A DNA stretch of 64,000 nucleotides, from positions 1 to 64,000 of the forward strand of contig NZ_BMND01000003.1 in the NCBI RefSeq assembly GCF_014646275.1, written 5' to 3'. Below are positions 33,477-42,073 of the stretch, one piece after another (the first letter of the stretch is position 1; each line of letters begins with the position of its first letter). A program made the position numbers and the translations under genes. The notes beneath the pieces are model-generated. The model made no database searches, was not told where the DNA came from, and was given only the letters and a program-made list of their open reading frames with translations. Source of the DNA: Streptomyces kronopolitis. Lineage in GTDB: Bacteria; Actinomycetota; Actinomycetes; Streptomycetales; Streptomycetaceae.

Positions 33477-35286
33477 TCTCGGAGTGAAGCACGGAGGATC
33501 CCACAGGGTCAACCGCGGAATCCTCGCCCTGCCCGGCCCCGCTGTCGCCGGAGGCCGGGGTCTCCCCGGTGTCGTCGGACCGCCGGGAGCGGTCCGCCGC
33601 GGCCGCCCGGCCGTGCGCGCCGCCCCGTACCGCGTCCGCGCAGGCGGCCATGTCGGCCGGGCGGACACCGGACAGCGCGGTGACCAGATGGCCGTCCGGC
33701 CGGACCAGCAGCACGGTGTGCGCGGCCGCCCCCGGATAGGCCTCGGTGACCAGGATCTCGGCGTCCATCGGCAGCGCCTCGACCGCCTCGGCCAACCGGG
33801 GCATCAGGCCCGCCGACTGCCAGTGCCGTCGGTCCCACACGCCGGTGCCGGGCGCCACCAGCAGCACCAGCAGCCCGCGGCCGAGCCGCTCGCGCAGCCG
33901 CACCACCGAGCCGTCGGACGCGGTCACCGTCACCTCGGCGACCGGTGCGCCGGGCAGCGTCTCGACGGGCGGGCCGGCGGTGTGCTCGGCGGGCGGTGCC
34001 AGCGGGGTGCGGGCGTAGACCGGCGGTGCGCCCAGCGGTCCGCGGCCCAGGTGGCCGTCGGTCAGCAGGGTGCTGCGGCCGCGCACCGCGCCGGGCAGGA
34101 CCGTGCGCCAGCGGGCGGCGCCGCCGTCCCGGAGCAGCGGCAGCGCCTGGTCGGCGGCGCGCAGCCGGGCCGCGACCGCGCCCCGGCGCTCGGCCTGGTA
34201 GCTGTCGAGCAGCAGCTCGGAGGCGCCGTGGTGCCAGGCCAGGCCCAGCTTCCAGGCGAGGTTCTCGGCATCCCGCAGGCCTTCGTCGAGGCCCTGGGTG
34301 CCGAGCGCGCCCAGCAGATGTGCGGCGTCCCCGGCGAGGAAGGCGCGGCCCTCCCGCCAGCTCCGGGCCAGCCGGTGGTGGACGGTGTGCACCCCGGTGT
34401 CGAGGAGTTCGTAGGGCGGCACCTGCCGGGCGTGGCCGCGGCCGCGTGCGGAGGGTCCGCCGTTCGCCTCGCCGGTCTCGTCGTCGGCGTCCGCCGGGGC
34501 GTCGGCGGTCCAGCCGGCCAGGGAGTCGCGGATCCGGGCGACCAGGGCGTCCGGGGTGACCAGTTCCCGCCCCGGGGGCAGCAGCCAGTCCAGCCGCCAG
34601 AGGTGGCCGGCCAGCGGACGGGCGGAGACCTCGCTGCCCGGTCCGCCGCCGTGCCGGGGCGGGGAGCGGTGCAGCAGGGCCTCGCCGGGCCAGGGGAGTT
34701 CGCAGCGCAGCGCGGCCACCGCATGCCGTTCGACGGCCGTCCGGCCCGGGAAGCGGATGCCGAGCAGCTTGCGGACGGTCGAGCGGGGGCCGTCGCAGCC
34801 GATCAGGTAACTGCCGCGCCACCAGGTGCCGTTGGGGCCGCGGGTCTGCGCGCTGACGCCGTGCTCGTCCTGTTCGAGGGCGGCGAGCCGGCTGCCGGTG
34901 ACGACCTCGGCGAGCTTCTCGTGGGCGAGGGCCGCGCGCAGTGCGCGGGTGAGGGCGTGCTGGGGGAGGTGCAGCGGGGAGGCGGTGGCGGGGCCTTCCG
35001 GGGCGTCCGGGGCCGGCGGGGCGAAGGCGACGCGCTCCAGCAGCCGGCGGCGGCGCATGGTGCGCCAGGCGGTCCAGTGGGTGCCGTCGGTCTCCAGGGC
35101 GCCGGCGCAGCCGAGCCGTGCGACGAACGCGGCGGTGTCCGGGCGGAGCACGGCGGTGCGGGCGGGCCGGGTCTCCTCCTGGCCGGTGGTCTCGTCGAGG
35201 ACGACGCAGGGGACGCCGAGCCGGGTGAGCGCGAGCGCGACGGAGAGGCCGACCGGGCCGGCCCCGACGACGATCACCGGGTCCAC
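33469..35286 (-). CDS. FAD-dependent aromatic hydroxylase-type monooxygenase
   Basis: A 605-residue flavoprotein. The FAD-binding start is VIVVGAGPVGLSVALALTRL, the middle motif is GSYLIGCDGPRSTVRK, and GDAAHLLGALGTQGLDEGLR binds the ribityl chain. The layout resembles PheA/TetX-family hydroxylases with a C-terminal thioredoxin-like domain. The last ~45 residues are Ser/Asp/Gly-rich. GTG 35286 has GGGAG 8 bases upstream. It lies on the same strand as gluABCD but 245 bases after gluD, with a hairpin and a possible promoter between. Substrate unknown. Confidence 0.85.
   Translation of the reverse strand: MDPVIVVGAGPVGLSVALALTRLGVPCVVLDETTGQEETRPARTAVLRPDTAAFVARLGCAGALETDGTHWTAWRTMRRRRLLERVAFAPPAPDAPEGPATASPLHLPQHALTRALRAALAHEKLAEVVTGSRLAALEQDEHGVSAQTRGPNGTWWRGSYLIGCDGPRSTVRKLLGIRFPGRTAVERHAVAALRCELPWPGEALLHRSPPRHGGGPGSEVSARPLAGHLWRLDWLLPPGRELVTPDALVARIRDSLAGWTADAPADADDETGEANGGPSARGRGHARQVPPYELLDTGVHTVHHRLARSWREGRAFLAGDAAHLLGALGTQGLDEGLRDAENLAWKLGLAWHHGASELLLDSYQAERRGAVAARLRAADQALPLLRDGGAARWRTVLPGAVRGRSTLLTDGHLGRGPLGAPPVYARTPLAPPAEHTAGPPVETLPGAPVAEVTVTASDGSVVRLRERLGRGLLVLLVAPGTGVWDRRHWQSAGLMPRLAEAVEALPMDAEILVTEAYPGAAAHTVLLVRPDGHLVTALSGVRPADMAACADAVRGGAHGRAAAADRSRRSDDTGETPASGDSGAGQGEDSAVDPVGSSVLHSEND
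33483..33512 (-). promoter_or_regulatory. Leaderless promoter of the Cys leader-dioxygenase operon
   Basis: On the minus strand TTGACC (33507-33512), an 18-base spacer and TTCACT (33483-33488) are followed 6 bases later by the leader ATG. This predicts an mRNA starting at the ATG. The promoter lies inside the 3' end of the FAD monooxygenase gene. Confidence 0.6.
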
Positions 35287-35362
35287 GGCGCAGCTCCCCG
35301 CGGCCGCTGGTACGTACGGGACAGGCGGGAACTGGCAGTTGGAGCCCGGTGCACGATCACAC

Positions 35363-35368
35363 AGCGTA
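35363..35368 (-). promoter_or_regulatory. Possible -10 of the monooxygenase gene
   Basis: TACGCT on the minus strand lies about 77 bases before GTG 35286. A TTGACG further upstream is spaced too far for a standard promoter, so this is weak. Confidence 0.3.
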
Positions 35369-35400
35369 TGCAACCCACTGCGGCCGCTCGCGTCAAGTGA

Positions 35401-35432
35401 CGGAGGCGGTGGCGCCGCCGCCACCGCCTCCG
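35401..35432. terminator. Hairpin between gluD and the monooxygenase gene
   Basis: A 14-bp perfect stem (CGGAGGCGGTGGCG with its complement) and a 4-base loop, about 100 bases after the gluD stop. No T tract. It probably ends the gluABCD transcript. Confidence 0.6.
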
Positions 35433-35531
35433 AAGGGACCCGTCCCGGCCGCGGCACTCCGCCGCGTCGTCGGGGCCGCCCCCCTGCTCCCGGTCGTGCC
35501 CTCGGGGGCCGGCCGGGAGCCGCGGACGGAC

Positions 35532-36467
35532 TCAGTCCTGCTTGGCCGCCGGCCCGCCGGGGACCGCCTCGGCCACCTCCATCGCGTCGGCGGCCGTCAC
35601 CGGCTCCCCGGCCGAGGCCACCGCGATACCGGTCCGGGTGCGGCGGCCGCGCCGCTCGATCCAGTTGGCGAGGGAGGACAGTGCCAGGCACATCCCGACA
35701 TAGATGCTGCCGGTGACGATGATGACCGGAACGTAGGTGTCGTTGCCGTTGACGATGATGTTGGTGCTCATCTGCCGGGCGGTGAAGAGCAGTTCCTCGA
35801 AGGTGATGATGTAGCCGAGGGAGGTGTCCTTCAGGGTCACCACGAGCTGGCTGATGATCGTCGGCAGCATCGCCCGGACGGCCTGCGGGATCAGCACCGT
35901 CACCATGACCTGCGTCTTGCTCATGCCCAGCGCGTAGGCGGCCTCGCGCTGCCCCGTCGGCACGGCGTTGATGCCGGCCCGCAGCACCTCGGCCTGCACC
36001 GCACCGTTGTAGACGGTCAGCCCGATGACCAGCGCCCAGAACTGCGGCCCGCTGCCGCCGAGCCCGAGGCTGTCGCGGTTGGCGAGCAGGGTCACCCACA
36101 CCGCGTAGATCGTGATCAGCAGCGGGACGGCGCGGAACAGCTCGATGAAGGAGGTCGCCAGCCAGCTGACCGGCTTGTGCACCGAGAGCCGGGCCACCGC
36201 GAGCAGCGCGCCCAGCGCCAGCGACAGCACCGCCGCCACCGCGAAGACCTGGAGGGTCGTCAGGACGCCGTCGCGGATGCCGGTGCGCACACCGGCGTTG
36301 TTGAAGATGTTCCACACCTCGGGGTCGAGCTGCCCCCGGCTGTTCAGCCGCAGGAAGGCGAACGCGAGCAGCCCGAGCAGCGCGAGGGAGCCGAGGACGG
36401 TGTAGACGCGGTTGCGCGCCTTCGCCTTCCGCCCGGGGACGTCGTAGAGAACGCTGGCGCCGCTCAT
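35532..36467 (-). CDS. gluD: Glutamate ABC transporter permease GluD
   Basis: A 311-residue membrane permease with about five helices. The EAA loop, which docks the ATPase, is seen in REAAYALGMSKTQVMVTVLI. A hydrophobic HisM-type region (ELFRAVPLLITIYAVWVTL) precedes it. It is the last gene of the gluABCD importer. The C-terminus has an extra ~50-residue Ala/Gly/Pro tail. It starts 79 bases after gluC. Confidence 0.92.
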   Translation of the reverse strand: MSGASVLYDVPGRKAKARNRVYTVLGSLALLGLLAFAFLRLNSRGQLDPEVWNIFNNAGVRTGIRDGVLTTLQVFAVAAVLSLALGALLAVARLSVHKPVSWLATSFIELFRAVPLLITIYAVWVTLLANRDSLGLGGSGPQFWALVIGLTVYNGAVQAEVLRAGINAVPTGQREAAYALGMSKTQVMVTVLIPQAVRAMLPTIISQLVVTLKDTSLGYIITFEELLFTARQMSTNIIVNGNDTYVPVIIVTGSIYVGMCLALSSLANWIERRGRRTRTGIAVASAGEPVTAADAMEVAEAVPGGPAAKQD

Positions 36468-36546
36468 GCCGATACCTCGCTTCGTTCCGCGCCGCCGCCG
36501 TGCGGCGCCCGCGTCGTGCCGTGCCCTGTGCTGCCGCGCGCGCCGC

Positions 36547-37194
36547 TCATCGGGCGACTCCCATCCGGCGCTCCAGCAGCCGGAAGAGGCCGCTGATGGA
36601 GAAGGTGATGACGAGGTAGCCGAGCGCGGTCCACAGGAAGATCCAGGCGACCGTGTAGCCCTTGTCGTTGAGCAGCTTGGAGACGCTGAACAGCTCCGCG
36701 AAGCTGAACGCCCCGGCGATCGCGGAGTTCTTCGTCAGCGCGATCAGGATGCTGCTCAGCGGGGCGAGCACGGTGCGGGTGGCCTGCGGGAGCACGATCA
36801 GGCGCAGCGTCTGGGTGAAGGTCATGCCGATGCTGCGGGCGGCCTCCGCCTGGCCCAGCGGCACGGTGTTGATGCCGGAGCGCACCGCCTCGCACACGAA
36901 GGAGGAGGTGTAGAAGCCCAGTGCCAGCGTGGCCAGCACGAAGGGGCTGGCGCCCTGGAAGAGGATCTGGGGCACGACGAAGAACGCGACGAGGAACAGC
37001 AGCGTCAGCGGGGTGTTGCGCAGGACCGTCACCCAGCCCGTGCCGAAGGCGCGCAGCGGCGGAATCGGCGAGACCCGGAAGCCGGCTATGAGCACGCCGA
37101 GCACCAGGGCGAGCAGCCCGCTGGACGCGGTGATCGCCAGGGTGCCCAGGAATCCGTCGCGGAACTCGGGCAGATAATCGAGGAGTACGTTCAT
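36547..37194 (-). CDS. gluC: Glutamate ABC transporter permease GluC
   Basis: A 215-residue membrane permease starting MNVLLDYLPEFRDGFLGTL. It has about five helices and the EAA loop in AEAARSIGMTFTQTLRLIVL. It pairs with GluD to form the channel of the importer. It sits 142 bases after gluB on the same strand; the gap may carry mRNA structure that lowers permease levels relative to the binding protein. Confidence 0.92.
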   Translation of the reverse strand: MNVLLDYLPEFRDGFLGTLAITASSGLLALVLGVLIAGFRVSPIPPLRAFGTGWVTVLRNTPLTLLFLVAFFVVPQILFQGASPFVLATLALGFYTSSFVCEAVRSGINTVPLGQAEAARSIGMTFTQTLRLIVLPQATRTVLAPLSSILIALTKNSAIAGAFSFAELFSVSKLLNDKGYTVAWIFLWTALGYLVITFSISGLFRLLERRMGVAR

Positions 37195-37336
37195 GGGGTC
37201 TCCGCGGTTGCGGTCATCGGGTCGGCGGCGGGGGGCGGCCCACGGGCCGGGAAGCGGGTGACGAGCGCGCGCCCCGTGCACCCGCCGCGGCGGGCGTACG
37301 GGGCGGCGCGGTCGTCAGGGGAGGTTCCGGGGTGCC

Positions 37337-38248
37337 TCAGTAGCGGGGCAGCGGGGTCTCCGGGGCGACGTACTTGGAGCCCGACTTGCCGAGGGTGCCC
37401 TCGTAGGCCTTCTTGTAGTCGCCGTTCTTGATGTGGTCCTCCAGGGCCTTGGTGATCGCGTCACGCAGGGCCTTGTCGTCCTTCTTCATGCCGATGCCGT
37501 AGGGCTCCTTGGTGAAGGGCTTGCCGACGACCCGCAGCTTCTCGGGGCGCTGCGCGGCGTAGCCCTTGAGGATCGCGTCGTCGGTGGTGACCGCGTCGAC
37601 GCCGCCGTCCAGCAGGACCTTCACGCAGTCCGAGTACTTGCCCAGCTCGGTGGTCTTGGCGCCGTACTTCGGCTTCTTGATCTCCTGGAGCGGGGTGGAG
37701 CCGGTGATGGAGCAGACCTTCTTGCCCTTGAGGGCGTCCGGCCCGGTGATGCTCTTGTCGTCCTTGCGCACCAGGAGGTCAGCGCCGGCCGTGTAGTACG
37801 GGCCCGCGAAGCCGACCTGCTTCTTGCGCTCGTCGTTGATGGTGTAGGTACCGACGTAGTAGTCGACGTCGCCGTTGGAGATGGTGGTCTCGCGGACGTT
37901 GGAGTCGATCGTCTTGAACTGGATCTGCTTCGTGGAGAAGCCCAGGTCGGCGGCGACCATCTTGGCGATCTCGATGTCGAAGCCGGAGTACTTGTCGGTG
38001 CCGGGGTCCTTGAAACCGAGGAACGGCTGGTCGGCCTTGACCCCGATGACGAGCTTCTTGGCCGCCTGGGCCTTCTTCAGCACCGGAGAGTCGATCTTCG
38101 GGGTGGCGGCGACCTTGTAGTCCTTGCTGAACACGTCGCCGCCGGCCGGCTTGTCGCCCGCCGTGCCCGACTCGCCGCCGCAGGCGGTCGCCGTCGCCGC
38201 CAGCGCGAGCACCATGGCGCCGGCCGCAGCAGTCTTACGAATCCTCAT
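37337..38248 (-). CDS. gluB: Glutamate-binding lipoprotein GluB
   Basis: A 303-residue extracytoplasmic solute-binding protein. It has a basic signal peptide and a lipobox ending ATATAC near residue 23. The binding domains follow (GVKADQPFLGFKDPGTDKYSGFDIEIAK is the amino-acid pocket signature, seen here in shorter parts such as GFDIEIAKMVAADLG and VDYYVGTYTINDER). It captures glutamate for GluACD. ATG 38248 has AAGGA 8 bases before it; an upstream ATG at 38257 is too close to that site. Confidence 0.92.
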   Translation of the reverse strand: MRIRKTAAAGAMVLALAATATACGGESGTAGDKPAGGDVFSKDYKVAATPKIDSPVLKKAQAAKKLVIGVKADQPFLGFKDPGTDKYSGFDIEIAKMVAADLGFSTKQIQFKTIDSNVRETTISNGDVDYYVGTYTINDERKKQVGFAGPYYTAGADLLVRKDDKSITGPDALKGKKVCSITGSTPLQEIKKPKYGAKTTELGKYSDCVKVLLDGGVDAVTTDDAILKGYAAQRPEKLRVVGKPFTKEPYGIGMKKDDKALRDAITKALEDHIKNGDYKKAYEGTLGKSGSKYVAPETPLPRY

Positions 38249-38304
38249 GGTGAACATCCTTTGGTTCAGCAAGTGATGGCAAGGGAGAGGGCCCAACCGC
38301 GGCC

Positions 38305-39090
<786 letters not shown>

Positions 39091-39202
39091 CGGCGGTTCG
39101 CTCCGTCCTCCTCGATTGGGGAGGACAGTAGGCATGCGCCGCGACCAGCGTCATTACTTCTGAGGGGAACTTGAGCATAACGATCCGGCCGCGGGCGGAC
39201 AC

Positions 39203-39219
39203 CGTGCGTGATCCGCACG
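39203..39219. promoter_or_regulatory. Inverted repeat in the gluA/gluR intergenic region
   Basis: CGTGCG-N5-CGCACG lies about midway between the divergent start codons of gluA and gluR. It is a candidate operator for GluR or another regulator; no binding data are in hand. Confidence 0.35.
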
Positions 39220-39296
39220 CCGGGTGGCGGCACGGTGACGATATGCGGCGGGAGTACCGGCTGGGTAACGGATGGCGGCGCGGAGGTGGCCGCCTC

Positions 39297-39327
39297 TTGA
39301 CGCGCGCACCCCGCATCGCCGTAGATG
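39297..39327 (+). promoter_or_regulatory. Possible promoter of gluR
   Basis: TTGACG (39297-39302) and TAGATG (39322-39327) are spaced 19 bases and end 40 bases before the gluR ATG. Confidence 0.4.
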
Positions 39328-39366
39328 CCCTGTGGCCTGTACGCACGCACCCGGGAGGAGGCCCGC

Positions 39367-40104
39367 ATGAGACTGCTGCTCGTCGAGGACGACGATCATG
39401 TCGCCGCGGCGCTGTCCGCGGTGCTCGCCAAGCACGGGGTGGCCGTCGTGCACGCACGCAACGGCGAGGAGGCGCTCAAGGCCCTGCTGCCCGACCGCGG
39501 GGAGCCCTTCGCGGTGGTGCTGCTCGACCTCGGGCTGCCCGACCAGGACGGATTCGAGGTGTGCGGCCGGATCCGCAAGATCTGCAGCCTCCCCGTCATC
39601 ATGGTCACCGCGCGGGCCGATGTGCGCTCGCGCATCCACGGCCTCAACCTCGGCGCGGACGACTACGTCGTCAAGCCGTACGACACCGGTGAGCTGCTGG
39701 CCCGCATCCACGCGGTGAGCCGGCGCACCGCGCCCGGCGGCGCCGAGCAGCCGGCCGACGAGAGCGCGGACGGCGAGGCCCTGCGGCTGGGCGCGGTCAC
39801 CGTCGAACTCCCCACCCGCCAGGTGTCCGTGGACGGCGCCGCGGTCCCGCTCACCCGCAAGGAGTTCGACCTGCTGGCCCTGCTCGCGCAGCGTCCCGGG
39901 GTGGTCTTCCGCCGGGAGCAGATCATCAGCGAGGTGTGGCGCACGAGCTGGGAGGGCACCGGCCGGACCCTGGAGGTCCATATCGCCTCGCTGCGCGCCA
40001 AGCTGCGGATGCCCGCGCTGATCGAGACGGTGCGCGGCGTCGGCTACCGCCTGGTGGTTCCGGCCGCGGGGCCGCTGCGGCCGCCCGCCTCCCCGGCCTC
40101 CTGA
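39367..40104 (+). CDS. gluR: Response regulator GluR (OmpR family)
   Basis: A 245-residue regulator. The receiver domain starts MRLLLVEDDDHVAAAL and its phospho-acceptor Asp lies in VVLLDLGLPDQDGF; the conserved Lys is in DDYVVKPYDTGELL. The winged-helix DNA-binding domain occupies ~140-230 (LTRKEFDLLALLAQRPG, GTGRTLEVHIASLRAKL). GGGAGGAGG precedes the ATG. Position next to gluABCD and gluK matches the GluR-GluK system that controls glutamate uptake in S. coelicolor. Confidence 0.88.
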   Translation: MRLLLVEDDDHVAAALSAVLAKHGVAVVHARNGEEALKALLPDRGEPFAVVLLDLGLPDQDGFEVCGRIRKICSLPVIMVTARADVRSRIHGLNLGADDYVVKPYDTGELLARIHAVSRRTAPGGAEQPADESADGEALRLGAVTVELPTRQVSVDGAAVPLTRKEFDLLALLAQRPGVVFRREQIISEVWRTSWEGTGRTLEVHIASLRAKLRMPALIETVRGVGYRLVVPAAGPLRPPASPAS

Positions 40105-40120
40105 CGGCCGCGGCGAGCAC

Positions 40121-41536
40121 GTGCGCACCCGACTCCTGCCGCTGCTGATCGTCCTGATGGCCGCCGTGCTGCTCGCGCTCGGCTTCCCGCTCGGCGCCAG
40201 CACCGCCGGGGTGGAGCAGCAGCGGGTGGTCGTCGACCGGATCGACGACGCCGCCCGCTTCGCCTCCCTCGCCCAGTTCGTCACCGCCCGCCCCGCCGCG
40301 GACGACCGGAACAAGACCCCCGAGGAGGACGAGCGGCGCGCCACCCTCCGCACCGAACTCGCCCGCTACTACAGCCTCTACGGCATCCGTGCCGGCGTCT
40401 TCTACCGCGATCACACCACGATGGCCGCCGCCCCCGCCGGGCTGTCGGTACCGCACGACGGTGAGGCCGCCCAGGCGTTCAGCGAGGCGCTGGCCGGCCG
40501 CCGCAGCCACGACCCGCACCAGATCTGGCCCTGGGACGACGCCGGCCGCATCCCGGTCGCCTCCCCGGTGATCCGCGACGGCGATGTCGTCGCCGTCGTC
40601 GTCACCGACTCGCCCACCGGGCAGATGCGCGCCCGGATCCTGCGCAGCTGGCTGCTGATCGCGGCCGGCGAGTGCGCGGCCATGCTCGTCGCGGTCGGCG
40701 CGGCCTTCCGCCTCACCGGCTGGGTGCTGCGGCCGGTGCGGATCCTGGACACCGCCAGCCACGACATCGCCACCGGGCGGATGAACGCCCGCGTCGCCGC
40801 CACCGCCGGACCGCCCGAACTGCGCCGCCTGGCCCGCTCGTTCAACGAGATGGCCGACCATGTCGAGGACGTCCTGGAACAGCAGCGCGCCTTCGTCGCC
40901 GACGCCTCCCACCAGCTGCGCAACCCGCTGTCCGCGCTGCTTTTGCGGATCGAGCTGCTGGCCCTCGAACTCCCCGACGGCAACGCGGAGATCGCCGCGG
41001 TCCGCACCGAGGGCCGGCGGCTGGCCCGCGTCCTGGACGATCTGCTCGGCCTGGCGCTCGCCGAGCACACCGACGCCGACCTCCAGCTCACCGATGTCGC
41101 GGCGCTGGCCGCCGAACGCGTCGACTCCTGGCGCCCGCTGGCCGACGCCAAGGGCGTCCGCCTCGACTACGAGGGGCCGGCCGCCGTCACCGGCTGGGCC
41201 GACCCCATCGCCCTGTCCAGCGCCCTGGACGCCGTCGTCGACAACGCCCTGAAGTTCACCCCTGAGGACCGGCCGGTCACCGTCGGCGTCGCACCGGACG
41301 GCGACCGCGTCGAGATCACCGTCGCCGACCGCGGCCCCGGCCTGAGCGAGGACGAGCTGGACCGGATCGGCGACCGCTTCTGGCGCAGCGGCCGCCACCA
41401 GAACGTCTCCGGCTCCGGGCTCGGCCTGTCGATCACCCGCGCCCTGCTGACCGCCGGCGGCGCCACCATCGCCTACGCCCCGCACGAGCCGCACGGCCTG
41501 AAGGTCACCGTCACGGTGCCGCGCGGCGCCCCCTGA
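40121..41536 (+). CDS. gluK: Glutamate-responsive sensor histidine kinase GluK
   Basis: A 471-residue sensor kinase. The first membrane segment is at ~8-28 and the second near 170-195; the loop between (~140 residues) is the external sensor. HAMP and HisKA follow, with the phospho-acceptor in ADASHQLRNPLSALLL. ATPase boxes are DNALKFTPE, DRGPGLS and GSGLGLS. It begins with GTG 16 bases after gluR, so the pair is co-transcribed. The partner role with GluR comes from the S. coelicolor system. Confidence 0.88.
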   Translation: MRTRLLPLLIVLMAAVLLALGFPLGASTAGVEQQRVVVDRIDDAARFASLAQFVTARPAADDRNKTPEEDERRATLRTELARYYSLYGIRAGVFYRDHTTMAAAPAGLSVPHDGEAAQAFSEALAGRRSHDPHQIWPWDDAGRIPVASPVIRDGDVVAVVVTDSPTGQMRARILRSWLLIAAGECAAMLVAVGAAFRLTGWVLRPVRILDTASHDIATGRMNARVAATAGPPELRRLARSFNEMADHVEDVLEQQRAFVADASHQLRNPLSALLLRIELLALELPDGNAEIAAVRTEGRRLARVLDDLLGLALAEHTDADLQLTDVAALAAERVDSWRPLADAKGVRLDYEGPAAVTGWADPIALSSALDAVVDNALKFTPEDRPVTVGVAPDGDRVEITVADRGPGLSEDELDRIGDRFWRSGRHQNVSGSGLGLSITRALLTAGGATIAYAPHEPHGLKVTVTVPRGAP

Positions 41537-41578
41537 CCGGCACCGCGCCCGGCGCGGGGCGCCCCCTCGCGCGTGTGC

Positions 41579-41751
41579 TAGCGTGGGACGCGTTGCAGTT
41601 GTGGTACCCATGATGAACTTTGTGCGCGCCCGGAAGCTGATAGCTCCGGGCGTTCCTTGTTTTCCGGACCTGTTCCGGGTGGGGCAATCATCTCGGCGAC
41701 AAGGAGGCCGCGCAGTGCGGTCTCCGGTTTGCCCCATGAACGGAGAAAAAC
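41579..41751 (+). promoter_or_regulatory. Structured 5' leader of the cold-shock gene, with -10 candidate
   Basis: TAGCGT (41579-41584) could be a -10 box. The leader then forms hairpin A (41627-41638 with 41642-41652). A second fold has an outer arm GGGGCAA (41681-41687) pairing with TTGCCCC (41729-41735), enclosing an inner stem (41703-41711 with 41717-41725). The ribosome site GGAGA (41742-41746) lies just beyond. The layout recalls cold-responsive csp leaders. Confidence 0.55.
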
Positions 41752-41955
41752 ATGGCTTCCGGCACCGTCAAGTGGTTCAACTCGGAAAAGGGCTTCGGCT
41801 TCATCGAGCAGGACGGCGGCGGCCCCGACGTCTTCGCCCACTACTCGAACATCGCCGCGCAGGGCTTCCGTGAGCTCCTCGAGGGCCAGAAGGTCACCTT
41901 CGACGTGACCCAGGGCCCGAAGGGCCCGCAGGCGGAGAACATCGTCGCCGCCTGA
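41752..41955 (+). CDS. Cold-shock protein, CspA family
   Basis: A 67-residue single-stranded nucleic acid binding OB fold. RNP1 is KGFGFIEQD and RNP2 is VFAHYSNI, with the usual start [14 protein letters not shown]. It likely acts as an RNA chaperone. GGAGA lies 5 bases before the ATG, and a long structured leader suggests translational or temperature control. Streptomyces carry several paralogues, so a precise symbol is not given. Confidence 0.95.
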   Translation: MASGTVKWFNSEKGFGFIEQDGGGPDVFAHYSNIAAQGFRELLEGQKVTFDVTQGPKGPQAENIVAA

Positions 41956-41974
41956 CGCACCGCGCGTCCCGCGA

Positions 41975-42010
41975 CCGGGGCCCGCACCGGATCACCGGTG
42001 CGGGCCCCGG
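41975..42010 (+). terminator. Terminator of the cold-shock gene
   Basis: A 16-bp perfect inverted repeat (CCGGGGCCCGCACCGG with its complement) and an ATCA loop, 19 bases after the stop. Confidence 0.85.
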
Positions 42011-42073
42011 CGTGCGTGCTGGGGGCGCCCGTCGCGCCTCGCCGGGCTGGGTTCAGCGCCCAGGGGCCGGGGC

